From Bifidobacterium olomucense (lineage in GTDB: Bacteria > Actinomycetota > Actinomycetes > Actinomycetales > Bifidobacteriaceae), in assembly GCF_012932375.1 (NCBI RefSeq), contig NZ_JAAIIG010000007.1, forward strand, positions 106,823-170,822: a stretch of DNA of 64,000 bases, read 5' to 3'. A program made the position numbers and the translations under genes. Below, one piece after another: positions 51,782-59,804 of this stretch. The notes under the pieces were generated by a model. It was not told where the DNA came from, ran no database searches, and worked only from the letters and a program-made list of their open reading frames with translations. Numbering within the stretch: the first letter of the stretch is position 1; every line of letters begins with the position of its first letter.

Positions 51782-52729
51782 CTATAGCGATGCGGCGGCG
51801 ATGAGCTGGCGGGTGTAGTCGGACTGGGGATGGCCGAGCACGGCTGCGGCGGTACCGGATTCGACTATTTTGCCTTCGCGCAGCACCAGAATGCGGTCGG
51901 CGATGTGCTGCACCACACCAAGATCGTGGGAAACCATGATAATGGCCGGTTTGACGGGCTGGTCGGTAGTTGGGTCTACAGTTCGCGCACCCGCTCCAGA
52001 GAGAATTGATTGGAAGGTTTCCAGAATCTGCACGCGGGCGGCCACATCGATGGCGCTCATCGGCTCGTCGGCCAGGATGAGCCGCGGGTTGGCCACGATG
52101 GCGCGGGCGATGGCCACGCGCTGCGCCTGGCCGCCGGACAGGTCGCACGGGTACCGGCCGAGGAAATCGCGCGGGTCAAGTCCCACGCGGGCGAGCGCCT
52201 GCGCGGTCTTGCCCTCCACCTCGTCCACGGCGAACCCGAGGGCGCGCCGACGCAGCCACAATGGTTCGGACACCGAACGTTCCACGGTCCAGCGCGGGTC
52301 GAGCGAGCCGAACGGGTCCTGGAACACGATGGACGATTCGGCGCGCAGCGCGCGGCTGCCGGCCGAACCGCGGCCGACCTCCTCGCCGCGGTATTCGATG
52401 CTGCCGGAATCGGCGGCGGCCAAGCCCAGCATGATGCGGGTGAGCGTGGTCTTGCCGGAGCCGGAAGCACCGATTACGGCCAGGCACTCCCCCGCATGCA
52501 CTTCGGCGGAGACGCCGAACAGCACCTGACGTCGGGAAACATGGGACCGGCCGAAGTCGAACAGGGCGCGATGCATGGCACGGTCGGCAAAGGATGCGTT
52601 GATGTCATGTGCGACGAGCAACGGTTCGGCCGTCCCGGTATCACGGCGTTCCGTCACGGCGGCCGCTCTCCCGGTCAGCCTACGGCCGTCAGCAGTCTCG
52701 ACGGAAGCGGTCAAAGCACGGTCAGTCAT
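51782..52729 (-). CDS. Peptide/nickel-type ABC transporter ATPase (DppF/OppF-like)
   Basis: 315 residues from ATG 52729 (GGAGGAA just upstream). Walker A is GASGSGKTT, the signature is LSGGQAQR, Walker B is LILADEPMSAID, and the switch is MVSHDLGVVQHIAD. A motif FQDPFGSLDPRWTV marks the second ATPase of oligopeptide importers. About 40 N-terminal residues rich in Arg/Ala are extra. The start overlaps the previous gene's stop by 8 bases. It is the last gene of a five-gene operon (binding protein, two permeases, two ATPases). Confidence 0.92.
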   Translation of the reverse strand: MTDRALTASVETADGRRLTGRAAAVTERRDTGTAEPLLVAHDINASFADRAMHRALFDFGRSHVSRRQVLFGVSAEVHAGECLAVIGASGSGKTTLTRIMLGLAAADSGSIEYRGEEVGRGSAGSRALRAESSIVFQDPFGSLDPRWTVERSVSEPLWLRRRALGFAVDEVEGKTAQALARVGLDPRDFLGRYPCDLSGGQAQRVAIARAIVANPRLILADEPMSAIDVAARVQILETFQSILSGAGARTVDPTTDQPVKPAIIMVSHDLGVVQHIADRILVLREGKIVESGTAAAVLGHPQSDYTRQLIAAASL

Positions 52730-53516
52730 GGGATTCCTCCTTCCCGCCGGCACGGAGGGTGAGCAGACGGGCCGCGGAGACGAGCTCGCGGGCCTGCGCG
52801 GTCGCGGGCGAGGCCAGCAGTTCCGCGGTCGGTCCGGATTCCACGATACGTCCGGCGTCCAGCACGTAACAGCGCGTGGTGGCGCGGGCGAGCACAGAGA
52901 AGTCGTGCGTGATGAACAGCATCGAAGCGCCGGCGTCGTCCACCAGCGAGGTCAGCAAGTCCACGATCTGGCGTTGCGTGACGGAATCGAGCGCGGTGGT
53001 CGGTTCATCGGCGATGATGAACCGGGGCGAGGTGATCAGGGCTGTGGCGATGCCGACGCGCTGCTGCTGTCCGCCGGACAGCTCGTGCGGGTATTTGCCC
53101 GCCACCTCCCCGTCAAGGCCGACCTTGGCGAGCATCGCGGCCACGCGCTCGGCCCGTTCGGCCTCGGTGAGGTCGTAGTGGAGTTTCAGGGGCAGCGCGA
53201 TCTGCTGGCCCACAGTCATCACCGGGTTCAGCGAGGCAGCCGGATTCTGGAACACCGTGCCCACATACCGGCCACGGAGGTCAGCGAGCGCGCGTTCGTG
53301 CAGGCCGATCACGTCGGTATCTCCCATGACGATGGAGCCGGATGCCGTGGCGTTCCGCGGCAGCAGTCCCAGCATCGCCTTGGAAATCATGGATTTGCCG
53401 GAACCGGACGAGCCGATGAGGCCCACCCGCTCGCCGTCCGCGATGTCGAGGTCCACGCCGGAGACGATGTGCCTGCCGCCGATGGTGATGGTCAGGCCGT
53501 GTACCGCGATGGTCAT
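52722..53516 (-). CDS. Peptide/nickel-type ABC transporter ATPase (DppD/OppD-like)
   Basis: 264 residues. Walker A is GSSGSGKSM, Q-loop FQNPAASLNPVMTVGQQI, signature LSGGQQQR, Walker B FIIADEPTTALDSVTQ, switch FITHDFSVLA. It is shorter than full-length DppD (about 330) and lacks the C-terminal zinc or iron-sulfur Cys-rich tail seen in many members. Its start overlaps the upstream permease stop by 4 bases. It is the partner of the following ATPase for peptide or nickel import. Confidence 0.93.
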   Translation of the reverse strand: MTIAVHGLTITIGGRHIVSGVDLDIADGERVGLIGSSGSGKSMISKAMLGLLPRNATASGSIVMGDTDVIGLHERALADLRGRYVGTVFQNPAASLNPVMTVGQQIALPLKLHYDLTEAERAERVAAMLAKVGLDGEVAGKYPHELSGGQQQRVGIATALITSPRFIIADEPTTALDSVTQRQIVDLLTSLVDDAGASMLFITHDFSVLARATTRCYVLDAGRIVESGPTAELLASPATAQARELVSAARLLTLRAGGKEESHD

Positions 53517-54517
53517 CGTTCGTCTTCCTCCCCATCAGCTTCAGCGGTTTCCGTGACGCCCGTATTCCGCGCGTCCGATGCGACGGCGACGGTCTGACGC
53601 AGCGCGGGACTGGCCACCGGATCGACGGCATCGCGCAGCACGTCGCCGAACACGTTGAGGGCCACGACCACCATGGTGACGATGAGACCCGGCCACAGCA
53701 CGGTCAGCGGGAACACGTTGATGAGCTTGACGGACGTGGCCAGCGAATGGCCCCAGCTCGGCACGCCGGAGGGCACGCCGATGCCGAGGTAGGTCAGGCC
53801 CGATTCGGCCAATACCGCCGTTCCCGCGGACAGCGAAAGCTGCACGGCCAGCACGGGCAGGATGTTGGGGATGATGTGGCTGACGAGCACGCGCCAGCCG
53901 CTCGCGCCATTGGCCCTCGCCGATTCCACGTACGCCGAACGGGCGGCGAGCAGGGCGGCCGGACGCGCCACGCGGGCCAGGTTGAGTCCGTAGCCGAACC
54001 CGCAGGCCACCACGATCACGGCGATGGATGCGCCCAGCGGCACGGCCAGAATCAGGGCGATGAGCACGGTGGGGATGGAAATGAGCGCGTCGACCACCAC
54101 CACGGACGTGCCGGCGAGCGCGGGGGTGCGGGCCACCATCGCGGCGACCAGGGCCAGCCCCCATACAGCGGACAGCACCACGGTGAGCACCACGATGAGC
54201 AGGTTGGTGCGCGAGCCAGCCATCAGCCAGCTGAATACGTCGGCACCAGTGCCGTCGGTGCCGAGCCAGTGCGAGGCGGAGGGCTTGGCCCACACGTGGT
54301 ATCCGTCCGTAGTCCATAGGGATTGCGGGGTCCAGACGAGGGAGACCAGCGCCACGGCGAGCCACAACGTCAGCACGATAAGCGTGAATTTGCCTTCGCC
54401 GCGCCGCCAGATGGACTGCAGAACGATGGAGAAACGACGCAGGGGCTTGTGTGCAACGGTGTGCGCAGCGGTTTCGCCGGCACCGGGCGAGCGGACTTTC
54501 CGCATGGTGTTGCTCAT
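53513..54517 (-). CDS. Peptide/nickel-type ABC transporter permease (DppC-like)
   Basis: 334 residues from ATG 54517, with GGAGGTGG 5 bases upstream and a 4-base overlap with the preceding permease stop; the open frame upstream of this point is only a shadow of that permease. It has about six helices and the BPD_transp_1 coupling motif YVESARANGASGWRVLVSHIIPNILP. DppC hallmarks are HWLGTDGTGADVFSWLMAGSRTNLL near the N-terminus and YLGIGVPSGVPSWGHSL. A charged Asp/Glu-rich tail of about 40 residues ends the protein. Confidence 0.93.
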   Translation of the reverse strand: MSNTMRKVRSPGAGETAAHTVAHKPLRRFSIVLQSIWRRGEGKFTLIVLTLWLAVALVSLVWTPQSLWTTDGYHVWAKPSASHWLGTDGTGADVFSWLMAGSRTNLLIVVLTVVLSAVWGLALVAAMVARTPALAGTSVVVVDALISIPTVLIALILAVPLGASIAVIVVACGFGYGLNLARVARPAALLAARSAYVESARANGASGWRVLVSHIIPNILPVLAVQLSLSAGTAVLAESGLTYLGIGVPSGVPSWGHSLATSVKLINVFPLTVLWPGLIVTMVVVALNVFGDVLRDAVDPVASPALRQTVAVASDARNTGVTETAEADGEEDER

Positions 54518-55491
54518 GCGGCCACCTCCGATACGGTATCCGCGGATTTGAGCCGCGGGTCGAGGATGCGGTGCAGCACGTCCACCACAAGGCCCACGCC
54601 CAGGAAGAACGCGGCGAGCAGGAACAGCTCGCTTTGCACGGCGATGAGGTCGCGGTTGCCCACGTCGGTCACGAGCCCGTTGCCGATGCCGGGCAGGGCG
54701 AACAGGTTCTCGATGACCATGACCCCGGTGATCATCGAAGCGAAGGTCAGGCCGATCACCGAGACGAGCTGCGGGGTGGCGAGCCGCAATCCGACGCGCA
54801 GCACGGCCTGGGTGCGGGTCATGCCGCAGGAACGCGCCATGTCGATGTAGCCGGAGTTCGCCAGATCTCCTAACACCGCGCGCGTGTAACGCATCAGGGA
54901 AGCGCCGACGATGATGCCGACCGAGAGGGCCGGCAGGATCAATGCGAGCAGCGCCCGGCCAGGCGTGGTCCAGCCGTCCATCGGGAATCCCTGCGAGGGC
55001 AGGATGCCGACGAGGCCCGTTCCCTTGCCGAACAGGAGGATGAGCAGCAGTCCGCTCCAGAGCGCGGGCACGGCACCGCCGATGATGGCGAGTACGTGGA
55101 ACGCCGCTCGCACGCGGGCCGAGCGGGCCAGCACGGCCGCGCATCCGAGCGGCAGGCCGACGGCGAGGGCGATGAGCAGGCCGAGGATGATCAGGGGGAA
55201 GGTGATGGAGGCGCGGGAGGCGACCAGCGAGGTCACGGAGCGGCCGGTCAGGATCGACGTGCCGAAGTCGCCGTGCAGGAGCGCGCCCATCCAGTCGAGG
55301 TATTGGATGGCGAGCGGACGGTTGAGTCCCAGTTGCTCGCGCAGTTGGGCCGCCTTCTCGGGCGGGGCGTTCACGCCGGCCATGATGGAGGCCACGTCGC
55401 CGGGCAGGATGCGCAGCGCCGCGAACACCACGACGGACAGGCCGAACAGCGCCGCCACGAACAGCAGCAGTCGGCGGACGACGAATCGCAT
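54514..55491 (-). CDS. Peptide/nickel-type ABC transporter permease (DppB-like)
   Basis: 325 residues. The N-terminal helix MRFVVRRLLLFVAALFGLSVVVFAALRILPGD is typical of DppB. It is followed by QLREQLGLNRPLAIQYLDWMGALLHGDFGTSILTGRSV and the EAA loop YIDMARSCGMTRTQAVLRVGLRLATPQLVSVIG, and FALPGIGNGLV. AAAGGAG precedes the ATG. The intergenic space to the binding-protein gene upstream (126 bases) is filled mostly by a family D repeat. Confidence 0.94.
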   Translation of the reverse strand: MRFVVRRLLLFVAALFGLSVVVFAALRILPGDVASIMAGVNAPPEKAAQLREQLGLNRPLAIQYLDWMGALLHGDFGTSILTGRSVTSLVASRASITFPLIILGLLIALAVGLPLGCAAVLARSARVRAAFHVLAIIGGAVPALWSGLLLILLFGKGTGLVGILPSQGFPMDGWTTPGRALLALILPALSVGIIVGASLMRYTRAVLGDLANSGYIDMARSCGMTRTQAVLRVGLRLATPQLVSVIGLTFASMITGVMVIENLFALPGIGNGLVTDVGNRDLIAVQSELFLLAAFFLGVGLVVDVLHRILDPRLKSADTVSEVAA

Positions 55492-55562
55492 CGCTGAGCT
55501 CCTTTCTATTGGGCTTGCCAGTCGCCGATGACCTCGGCTCCCCTTGGAGTACGTTTCTCGCT

Positions 55563-55614
55563 CCCCTCAGTCCACTGTCGTGGACAGCTCCCCTCAGGGA
55601 GGGGAGCCGAGGGA
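55563..55614. repeat. CCCCTCAGTC double stem-loop repeat (family D), copy 2
   Basis: CCCCTCA, then GTCCAC-tgtc-GTGGAC, then GCTCCCCTCAGGGAGGGGAGC, then GAGGGA. Same plan as 33865-33912, but the first stem is changed on both sides with pairing kept. A further GGCTCCCC word sits at 55536. Confidence 0.75.
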
Positions 55615-55617
55615 GAC

Positions 55618-57246
55618 CTACTTCGTATACGTCACGTTATACAGCGGCAGAACGGTCTGGTTCAGATCGAACGGGAAACCTTCCACGCCCTTGGCCGTGG
55701 CTGTGGTGATGCGGTAGTTGAACAGCCAGTCGGCGGGCGCGTCCTCGGAGATGAGCTTGGCGGCCTCGGCGAACTTGGCGTCGCGTTCCTTGTCGGTGGT
55801 GGCGGCGATGCCTTCCGCGTACAGCTTCTGCACGTCCTTGTTGTCGTAGCCGAAGTAGTAGGTGGGGTCGGTCCACGTGTAGAAGTCATGGCTTTCGTTG
55901 TGGTCCACCAGCGAGATGTCGAAGTCATGGTTGGTGTACACGTCCTGCAGCCACGTGGAGAACTCCACCACGTTAACCTTCAGGTCGATGCCGATGGGCT
56001 TCAACTGCGAGCGCAGCTGGTCGCCGAGTTCAGTGCCGTAGATGTTGGCGTAGGTCAGAGTGAGTTCCAGCGGCTTGTCTTCGGAGTACCCCACTGCGGC
56101 CATCAGCGACTTGGCTTTGTCCTGATCGTACGGGTAGAGGTCGGTCAGATCCTCGTAACCGGGGTCCAGGGACGGGATCGGGCCGCCCAAGGCCTTATCC
56201 GCGCCGCCGCGGGAAGCGATGAGCTCATCATGGTTGATGGCGTAGCGGATGGCCTGACGGATACGCTTGTCGGCAAGCTTGGAACCGGAGGCGTTGTTGA
56301 AGCCGAGCACGTACTTGTCGGTGCCATCGCCGGCCTTGACCACGTACTTGGACGGGTCGGAGGTGAACGGTTCGGCCAGATTCTCGGTGATCGGCGCGAG
56401 CACCTGCACGTCGCCGGACTTCAGCGCGTTCACCGCAGCGTTATCGTCTGCCAGATACTTGACCACGATGGTCGGGGTCTTGGCCTTGTTCTTGCCCCAG
56501 TACTTCTCATTGGCCTTGAGCGTGATCGAATCGTTTTCGACGAACTTGGCCACGGTGTACGGACCGGAGCCTACGGCCTGAGTCTTCAAGTCATACTTGG
56601 CATCCTTGTCGAATACCAAGCCGGCGCGGCCGGTCAGGGTCCACAGCAGGTTCGAGTTCGGGGTCTTGAGCGTTATGACCACGGTGTCGGCGTCCTTGGC
56701 CTCCACCTTGCTGACGGCTTCAAGCGCGTCGGCGTCGTGGTACTGCTTGGCGATCAGCTCGTTGATGGACCAGGCCACGTCCTCAGCGTCGAGCGTATCG
56801 CCATTGGAGAAGACCATGTTCTTGTTGAGATGGAAAGTGTAGGTCAGGCCGTCCTTCGATTCCTCCCAACTGGAGGCGATGGCCGGGGTCACCTGGTTCT
56901 TCGAGTCGCGGGCCACAATGCCTTCGTACACATTGCCGATCAGGATCTGATCGAGTGCGGAGCCTGCGGTGTTGCGAATGTCAAGGTTGGTGGGGGCCAG
57001 TTTAAGGCCGATGGTGACGGTGCTTGCCTGTGCAGCGCCGTTGCCGGAAGCAGTGCCGTTGTCTTTTTTCGCGTAGGCCAGCGTGACGCCGATCACGACG
57101 GCGACCGCCACGATGACGGCGATCAGTGAAATCAGCCACCACTTCGGGCCGTTCTTCTTTGGATTCTTGGCGCGCGAGGCCAGGCTCGCGTCCGTAGTTG
57201 CACCGGTTGCGCCGCTTTCAGCGTGCGCACCATTGTCTTGAGACAT
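55618..57246 (-). CDS. Peptide/nickel-type ABC transporter substrate-binding protein, helix-anchored
   Basis: 542 residues from ATG 57246 (GAGGAAG upstream). A cytosolic N-terminus of about 35 residues precedes a hydrophobic helix WWLISLIAVIVAVAVVIGVT; there is no lipobox Cys, so the SBP_bac_5 domain is tethered by an uncleaved helix. Family pieces are TVTIGLKLAPTNLDIRNTAGSALDQILIGNVYEGIV, SWEESKDGLTYTFHLNKNMVFSNGDTLDAEDVAWSI and RQAIRYAINHDELI. It heads the operon; the permeases and ATPases follow. The substrate may be a short peptide or another polar ligand. Confidence 0.9.
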   Translation of the reverse strand: MSQDNGAHAESGATGATTDASLASRAKNPKKNGPKWWLISLIAVIVAVAVVIGVTLAYAKKDNGTASGNGAAQASTVTIGLKLAPTNLDIRNTAGSALDQILIGNVYEGIVARDSKNQVTPAIASSWEESKDGLTYTFHLNKNMVFSNGDTLDAEDVAWSINELIAKQYHDADALEAVSKVEAKDADTVVITLKTPNSNLLWTLTGRAGLVFDKDAKYDLKTQAVGSGPYTVAKFVENDSITLKANEKYWGKNKAKTPTIVVKYLADDNAAVNALKSGDVQVLAPITENLAEPFTSDPSKYVVKAGDGTDKYVLGFNNASGSKLADKRIRQAIRYAINHDELIASRGGADKALGGPIPSLDPGYEDLTDLYPYDQDKAKSLMAAVGYSEDKPLELTLTYANIYGTELGDQLRSQLKPIGIDLKVNVVEFSTWLQDVYTNHDFDISLVDHNESHDFYTWTDPTYYFGYDNKDVQKLYAEGIAATTDKERDAKFAEAAKLISEDAPADWLFNYRITTATAKGVEGFPFDLNQTVLPLYNVTYTK

Positions 57247-57429
57247 GGTTCTTCCTCTGTGATTCCTTATGCATGTATTGTTGCGATTGGTTGGCCGCCC
57301 GAACCGGGTCGACCACCAGAGCCCAATCATAGACGCGGGACTGTAATTCTTGGCTTCTGTTGCATCAGACGCATCCTGCATTGCGGTAGGATGGCCGGTG
57401 AAATCCATCTTGGCTTAGGGAGGGTTATC

Positions 57430-58203
57430 ATGCTGGTCGCTGTTGACATCGGCAATACGAATATCGTGCTTGGTTTTCTGGATGACGGCGGTGAGATTGC
57501 CGGCACTTACCGAATCACCACCAAGGCCAATCACACGTCCGACGAATACGGACTGTTTCTCACTGAATTTCTGCGAATGAGCGGGTTCACTCCCGACGAT
57601 GTGGATGATGTGATCATCTGTTCCGTGGTGCCTAAAGTTATGCACTCCTTCCGCTCTTCGATTATCAAATTCCTCGATCTGGAGCCGATGGTGATCGGGC
57701 CGGGTATTAAAACCGGTATGAACGTGCGTATTGATGATCCCAAATCGTTGGGTGCCGATATTCTCGCCGACTGCGCCGGCGCATACTACGAATATGGTGG
57801 GCCCGCTCTTGTGGCTGATTTCGGTACGGCCACCACGTTTACTCACGTGGACGGACACGGTGTCATCGACTCGGGTGTGATCACCACCGGCATACGGACC
57901 GGAGCGGCCGCATTGTGGGGAGATACCGCGCAGTTGCCCGAGGTGGAGATCACCCGTCCGAGCACAATCCTGGGCACGAACACCAAAACATGCATGCAGG
58001 CCGGCTTGTACTACACATTCCTTGGCGGAGTGGAGCGCACGATTCGGCAATTCCGCAAGGAATTGGACGACGAAGGGTTCAAGGTGATCGCCACCGGAGG
58101 CCTTGGACGAGTCTTCGCCAACGATACGGATCTCATCGACGTGTACGACCCGGACCTTATTTTCAAAGGTATGGCGCATATTTATTCGCGCAACGTGCAG
58201 TAG
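57430..58203 (+). CDS. coaX: Type III pantothenate kinase
   Basis: First step of CoA synthesis: pantothenate + ATP to 4'-phosphopantothenate. 257 residues from ATG 57430, preceded by GGGAGGG. The acetate/sugar kinase-like motifs are LVAVDIGNTNIVLGF (phosphate 1), DILADCAGAYYEYGGPALVADFGTATTFTHVDGHG (with the phosphate 2 DFGTATT motif), VITTGIRTGAAALW and VIATGGLG (adenosine). It is divergent from the peptide-transporter operon and convergent with the sugar-binding protein gene. Confidence 0.95.
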   Translation: MLVAVDIGNTNIVLGFLDDGGEIAGTYRITTKANHTSDEYGLFLTEFLRMSGFTPDDVDDVIICSVVPKVMHSFRSSIIKFLDLEPMVIGPGIKTGMNVRIDDPKSLGADILADCAGAYYEYGGPALVADFGTATTFTHVDGHGVIDSGVITTGIRTGAAALWGDTAQLPEVEITRPSTILGTNTKTCMQAGLYYTFLGGVERTIRQFRKELDDEGFKVIATGGLGRVFANDTDLIDVYDPDLIFKGMAHIYSRNVQ

Positions 58204-58254
58204 GTGCAGCAGGTGCAACGTGCAGTAGATCGGGCTGGCTATGCCAATGGCAGG

Positions 58255-59676
58255 CTATTTGATGGTAAAGCCCTGATTGAAACCGTATTCCTTGAGGTCT
58301 TTCTGCCATCGCGCCAAACCTGAGGCAAGAGCGACCTTTGCACCGGGGTCATCCAGTGATTTGAGCGGATTGCCTTTCGCGTCTTTCATGCCCTGCTCAA
58401 TCTGAGCTTCCCGGCGCTGATACGCCTGGAAGCTCGACGCCCAGCTGTAGGCCTTGCCTACCGTATTTTTGAAATCGGAACGGGCGTATACCTCGAACGG
58501 CAGATACTGATAGCCGGCGGACACGTCTTCAGCCGCCTCGGCAAGCACACGATTGAATTTCTGCCCACCAAAGTAAGGGATCTCCAGACCGTTTTCATTG
58601 GTGATCGTGGTCTTATTCAGGAATTCCGATGAATTGAGCGTGGTGTAATCCGCGGGGAATGCGCCGCCGGCCACACGGGTGGCGATGCCCTGAGCATCAT
58701 GGGATACGAAATCCACGAATCGATAGGCCGCATCAGGCTTGCGTGTCCGTTGCAACACGGCCAGCGCCGAACCGCCGTTCTCAGCATTGGTGGGAGTCCC
58801 GTCATGGGTAGGCATGGCAGCCACTCGCCATAAGCCTGCGGCACCGGGCACATTGGCCAGCAACAGCGAAGGCATCCATGCACCTGAAAATACAGAGGCT
58901 ATGGTGCCGGTGCCCACTCGTCGCTTCCATCGGTCGGACCATGTGGCAGTCGTGGTGTCCACCAGATCTTCATCGATCATTTTCTGCCAGAATTCAGTGA
59001 ACCGTTGCGTACCGGCGTCCTCGTCCAAATCGATGGTCACCGTTTTGCCATCGAGCGAGGTATGGAAAGGGCGACCGCCGGCGAGCCAGATCATCGCGTC
59101 ATAGAAGCTACCATCACCGGCATCGGCGGCGATATATACGCCTATCTGCTTGAGTTTCTTGGCGGCTTCGTAATAGTCGTCCCAAGTCTTGATCTGATTG
59201 GCGTCCACGCCGGCCTGATCGAACACGTCTTTGTTGTAGAAGAAGCCCATGGGGCCGGAATCCATCGGCAAGCCGTATGTGCGCCCTGCAAGCTGCACGG
59301 AAGACCAGGTACCCAACGTATAGAAGTTGGGATAATCGGATCCGATGCGATCGGTCAGATCGAGCAGCTGTCCGGAAACGGCGTACTGCATCAACGCATA
59401 GTACTCAATCTGCGCCACATCCGGCGTTCCGTATCCGTCCTGAATGGCCGCGTTGAGGTTGTCGTAGCCGGATATATTGGTCCATTCGACACGAATGTCC
59501 GGATTGGCTTTTTCGAATTGCTGGATGACTTTGCCCATGCTGGGCTCCCAGCTCCACACGCTGATGACGGTACGGTTGTCCGTCTCGGCCTGTCCGCAGG
59601 CAGCCAGAGCCACGGTCAGGATAGCGGCCAGTGCCGCAGCCGCCGTTCTTCTGATGTGCCGTCCAATCATGCGCAT
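58255..59676 (-). CDS. Carbohydrate ABC transporter solute-binding lipoprotein (second paralogue)
   Basis: 473 residues. Lipoprotein signal with lipobox ALAAC (Cys at about residue 27). SBP_bac_1 fold: TVISVWSWEPSMGKVIQQFEKANPDIRVEW, GTPDVAQIEYYALMQYAVSGQLLDLTD, YGLPMDSGPMGFFYNKDVFDQAGVD and RVAGGAFPADYTTLNSSEF. It is clearly paralogous to the gene just upstream, sharing WxxYYEAAKK, DSGPMxFFYNK and VAGGAFPAD blocks. It has no ribosome site before ATG 59676 or the ATG two codons later. A terminator lies between the two genes' transcripts, so it probably depends on read-through or a weak own promoter. Confidence 0.9.
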   Translation of the reverse strand: MRMIGRHIRRTAAAALAAILTVALAACGQAETDNRTVISVWSWEPSMGKVIQQFEKANPDIRVEWTNISGYDNLNAAIQDGYGTPDVAQIEYYALMQYAVSGQLLDLTDRIGSDYPNFYTLGTWSSVQLAGRTYGLPMDSGPMGFFYNKDVFDQAGVDANQIKTWDDYYEAAKKLKQIGVYIAADAGDGSFYDAMIWLAGGRPFHTSLDGKTVTIDLDEDAGTQRFTEFWQKMIDEDLVDTTTATWSDRWKRRVGTGTIASVFSGAWMPSLLLANVPGAAGLWRVAAMPTHDGTPTNAENGGSALAVLQRTRKPDAAYRFVDFVSHDAQGIATRVAGGAFPADYTTLNSSEFLNKTTITNENGLEIPYFGGQKFNRVLAEAAEDVSAGYQYLPFEVYARSDFKNTVGKAYSWASSFQAYQRREAQIEQGMKDAKGNPLKSLDDPGAKVALASGLARWQKDLKEYGFNQGFTIK

Positions 59677-59720
59677 GGTGCCGAGTGTACTAGTTGCCGG
59701 GTATGGAAGGTGGAAAACAA

Positions 59721-59756
59721 GGAACCCCGCTCACAATCGGATGCGAGCGGGGTTCC
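59721..59756 (-). terminator. Terminator between the two sugar-binding protein genes
   Basis: GGAACCCCGCTC...GAGCGGGGTTCC stem located between the stop of the first binding-protein gene (59805) and the start of the second (59676). Confidence 0.8.
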
Positions 59757-59804
59757 GGTTGACTATGCCGTAGTCAATCTTGAGTCAGTCGTGACCTACT
59801 TGAC

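Noticed and set aside
51469..51804. Plus-strand 111-codon frame in the spacer before the peptide ABC operon
   Set aside because: No ribosome site, composition typical of repeat DNA, and it covers a long inverted repeat; no known domain.
54518..55144. Upstream extension of the DppC-like permease frame
   Set aside because: The extra sequence overlaps the DppB-like permease in another frame; the real start at 54517 has GGAGGTGG and a stop-start overlap.
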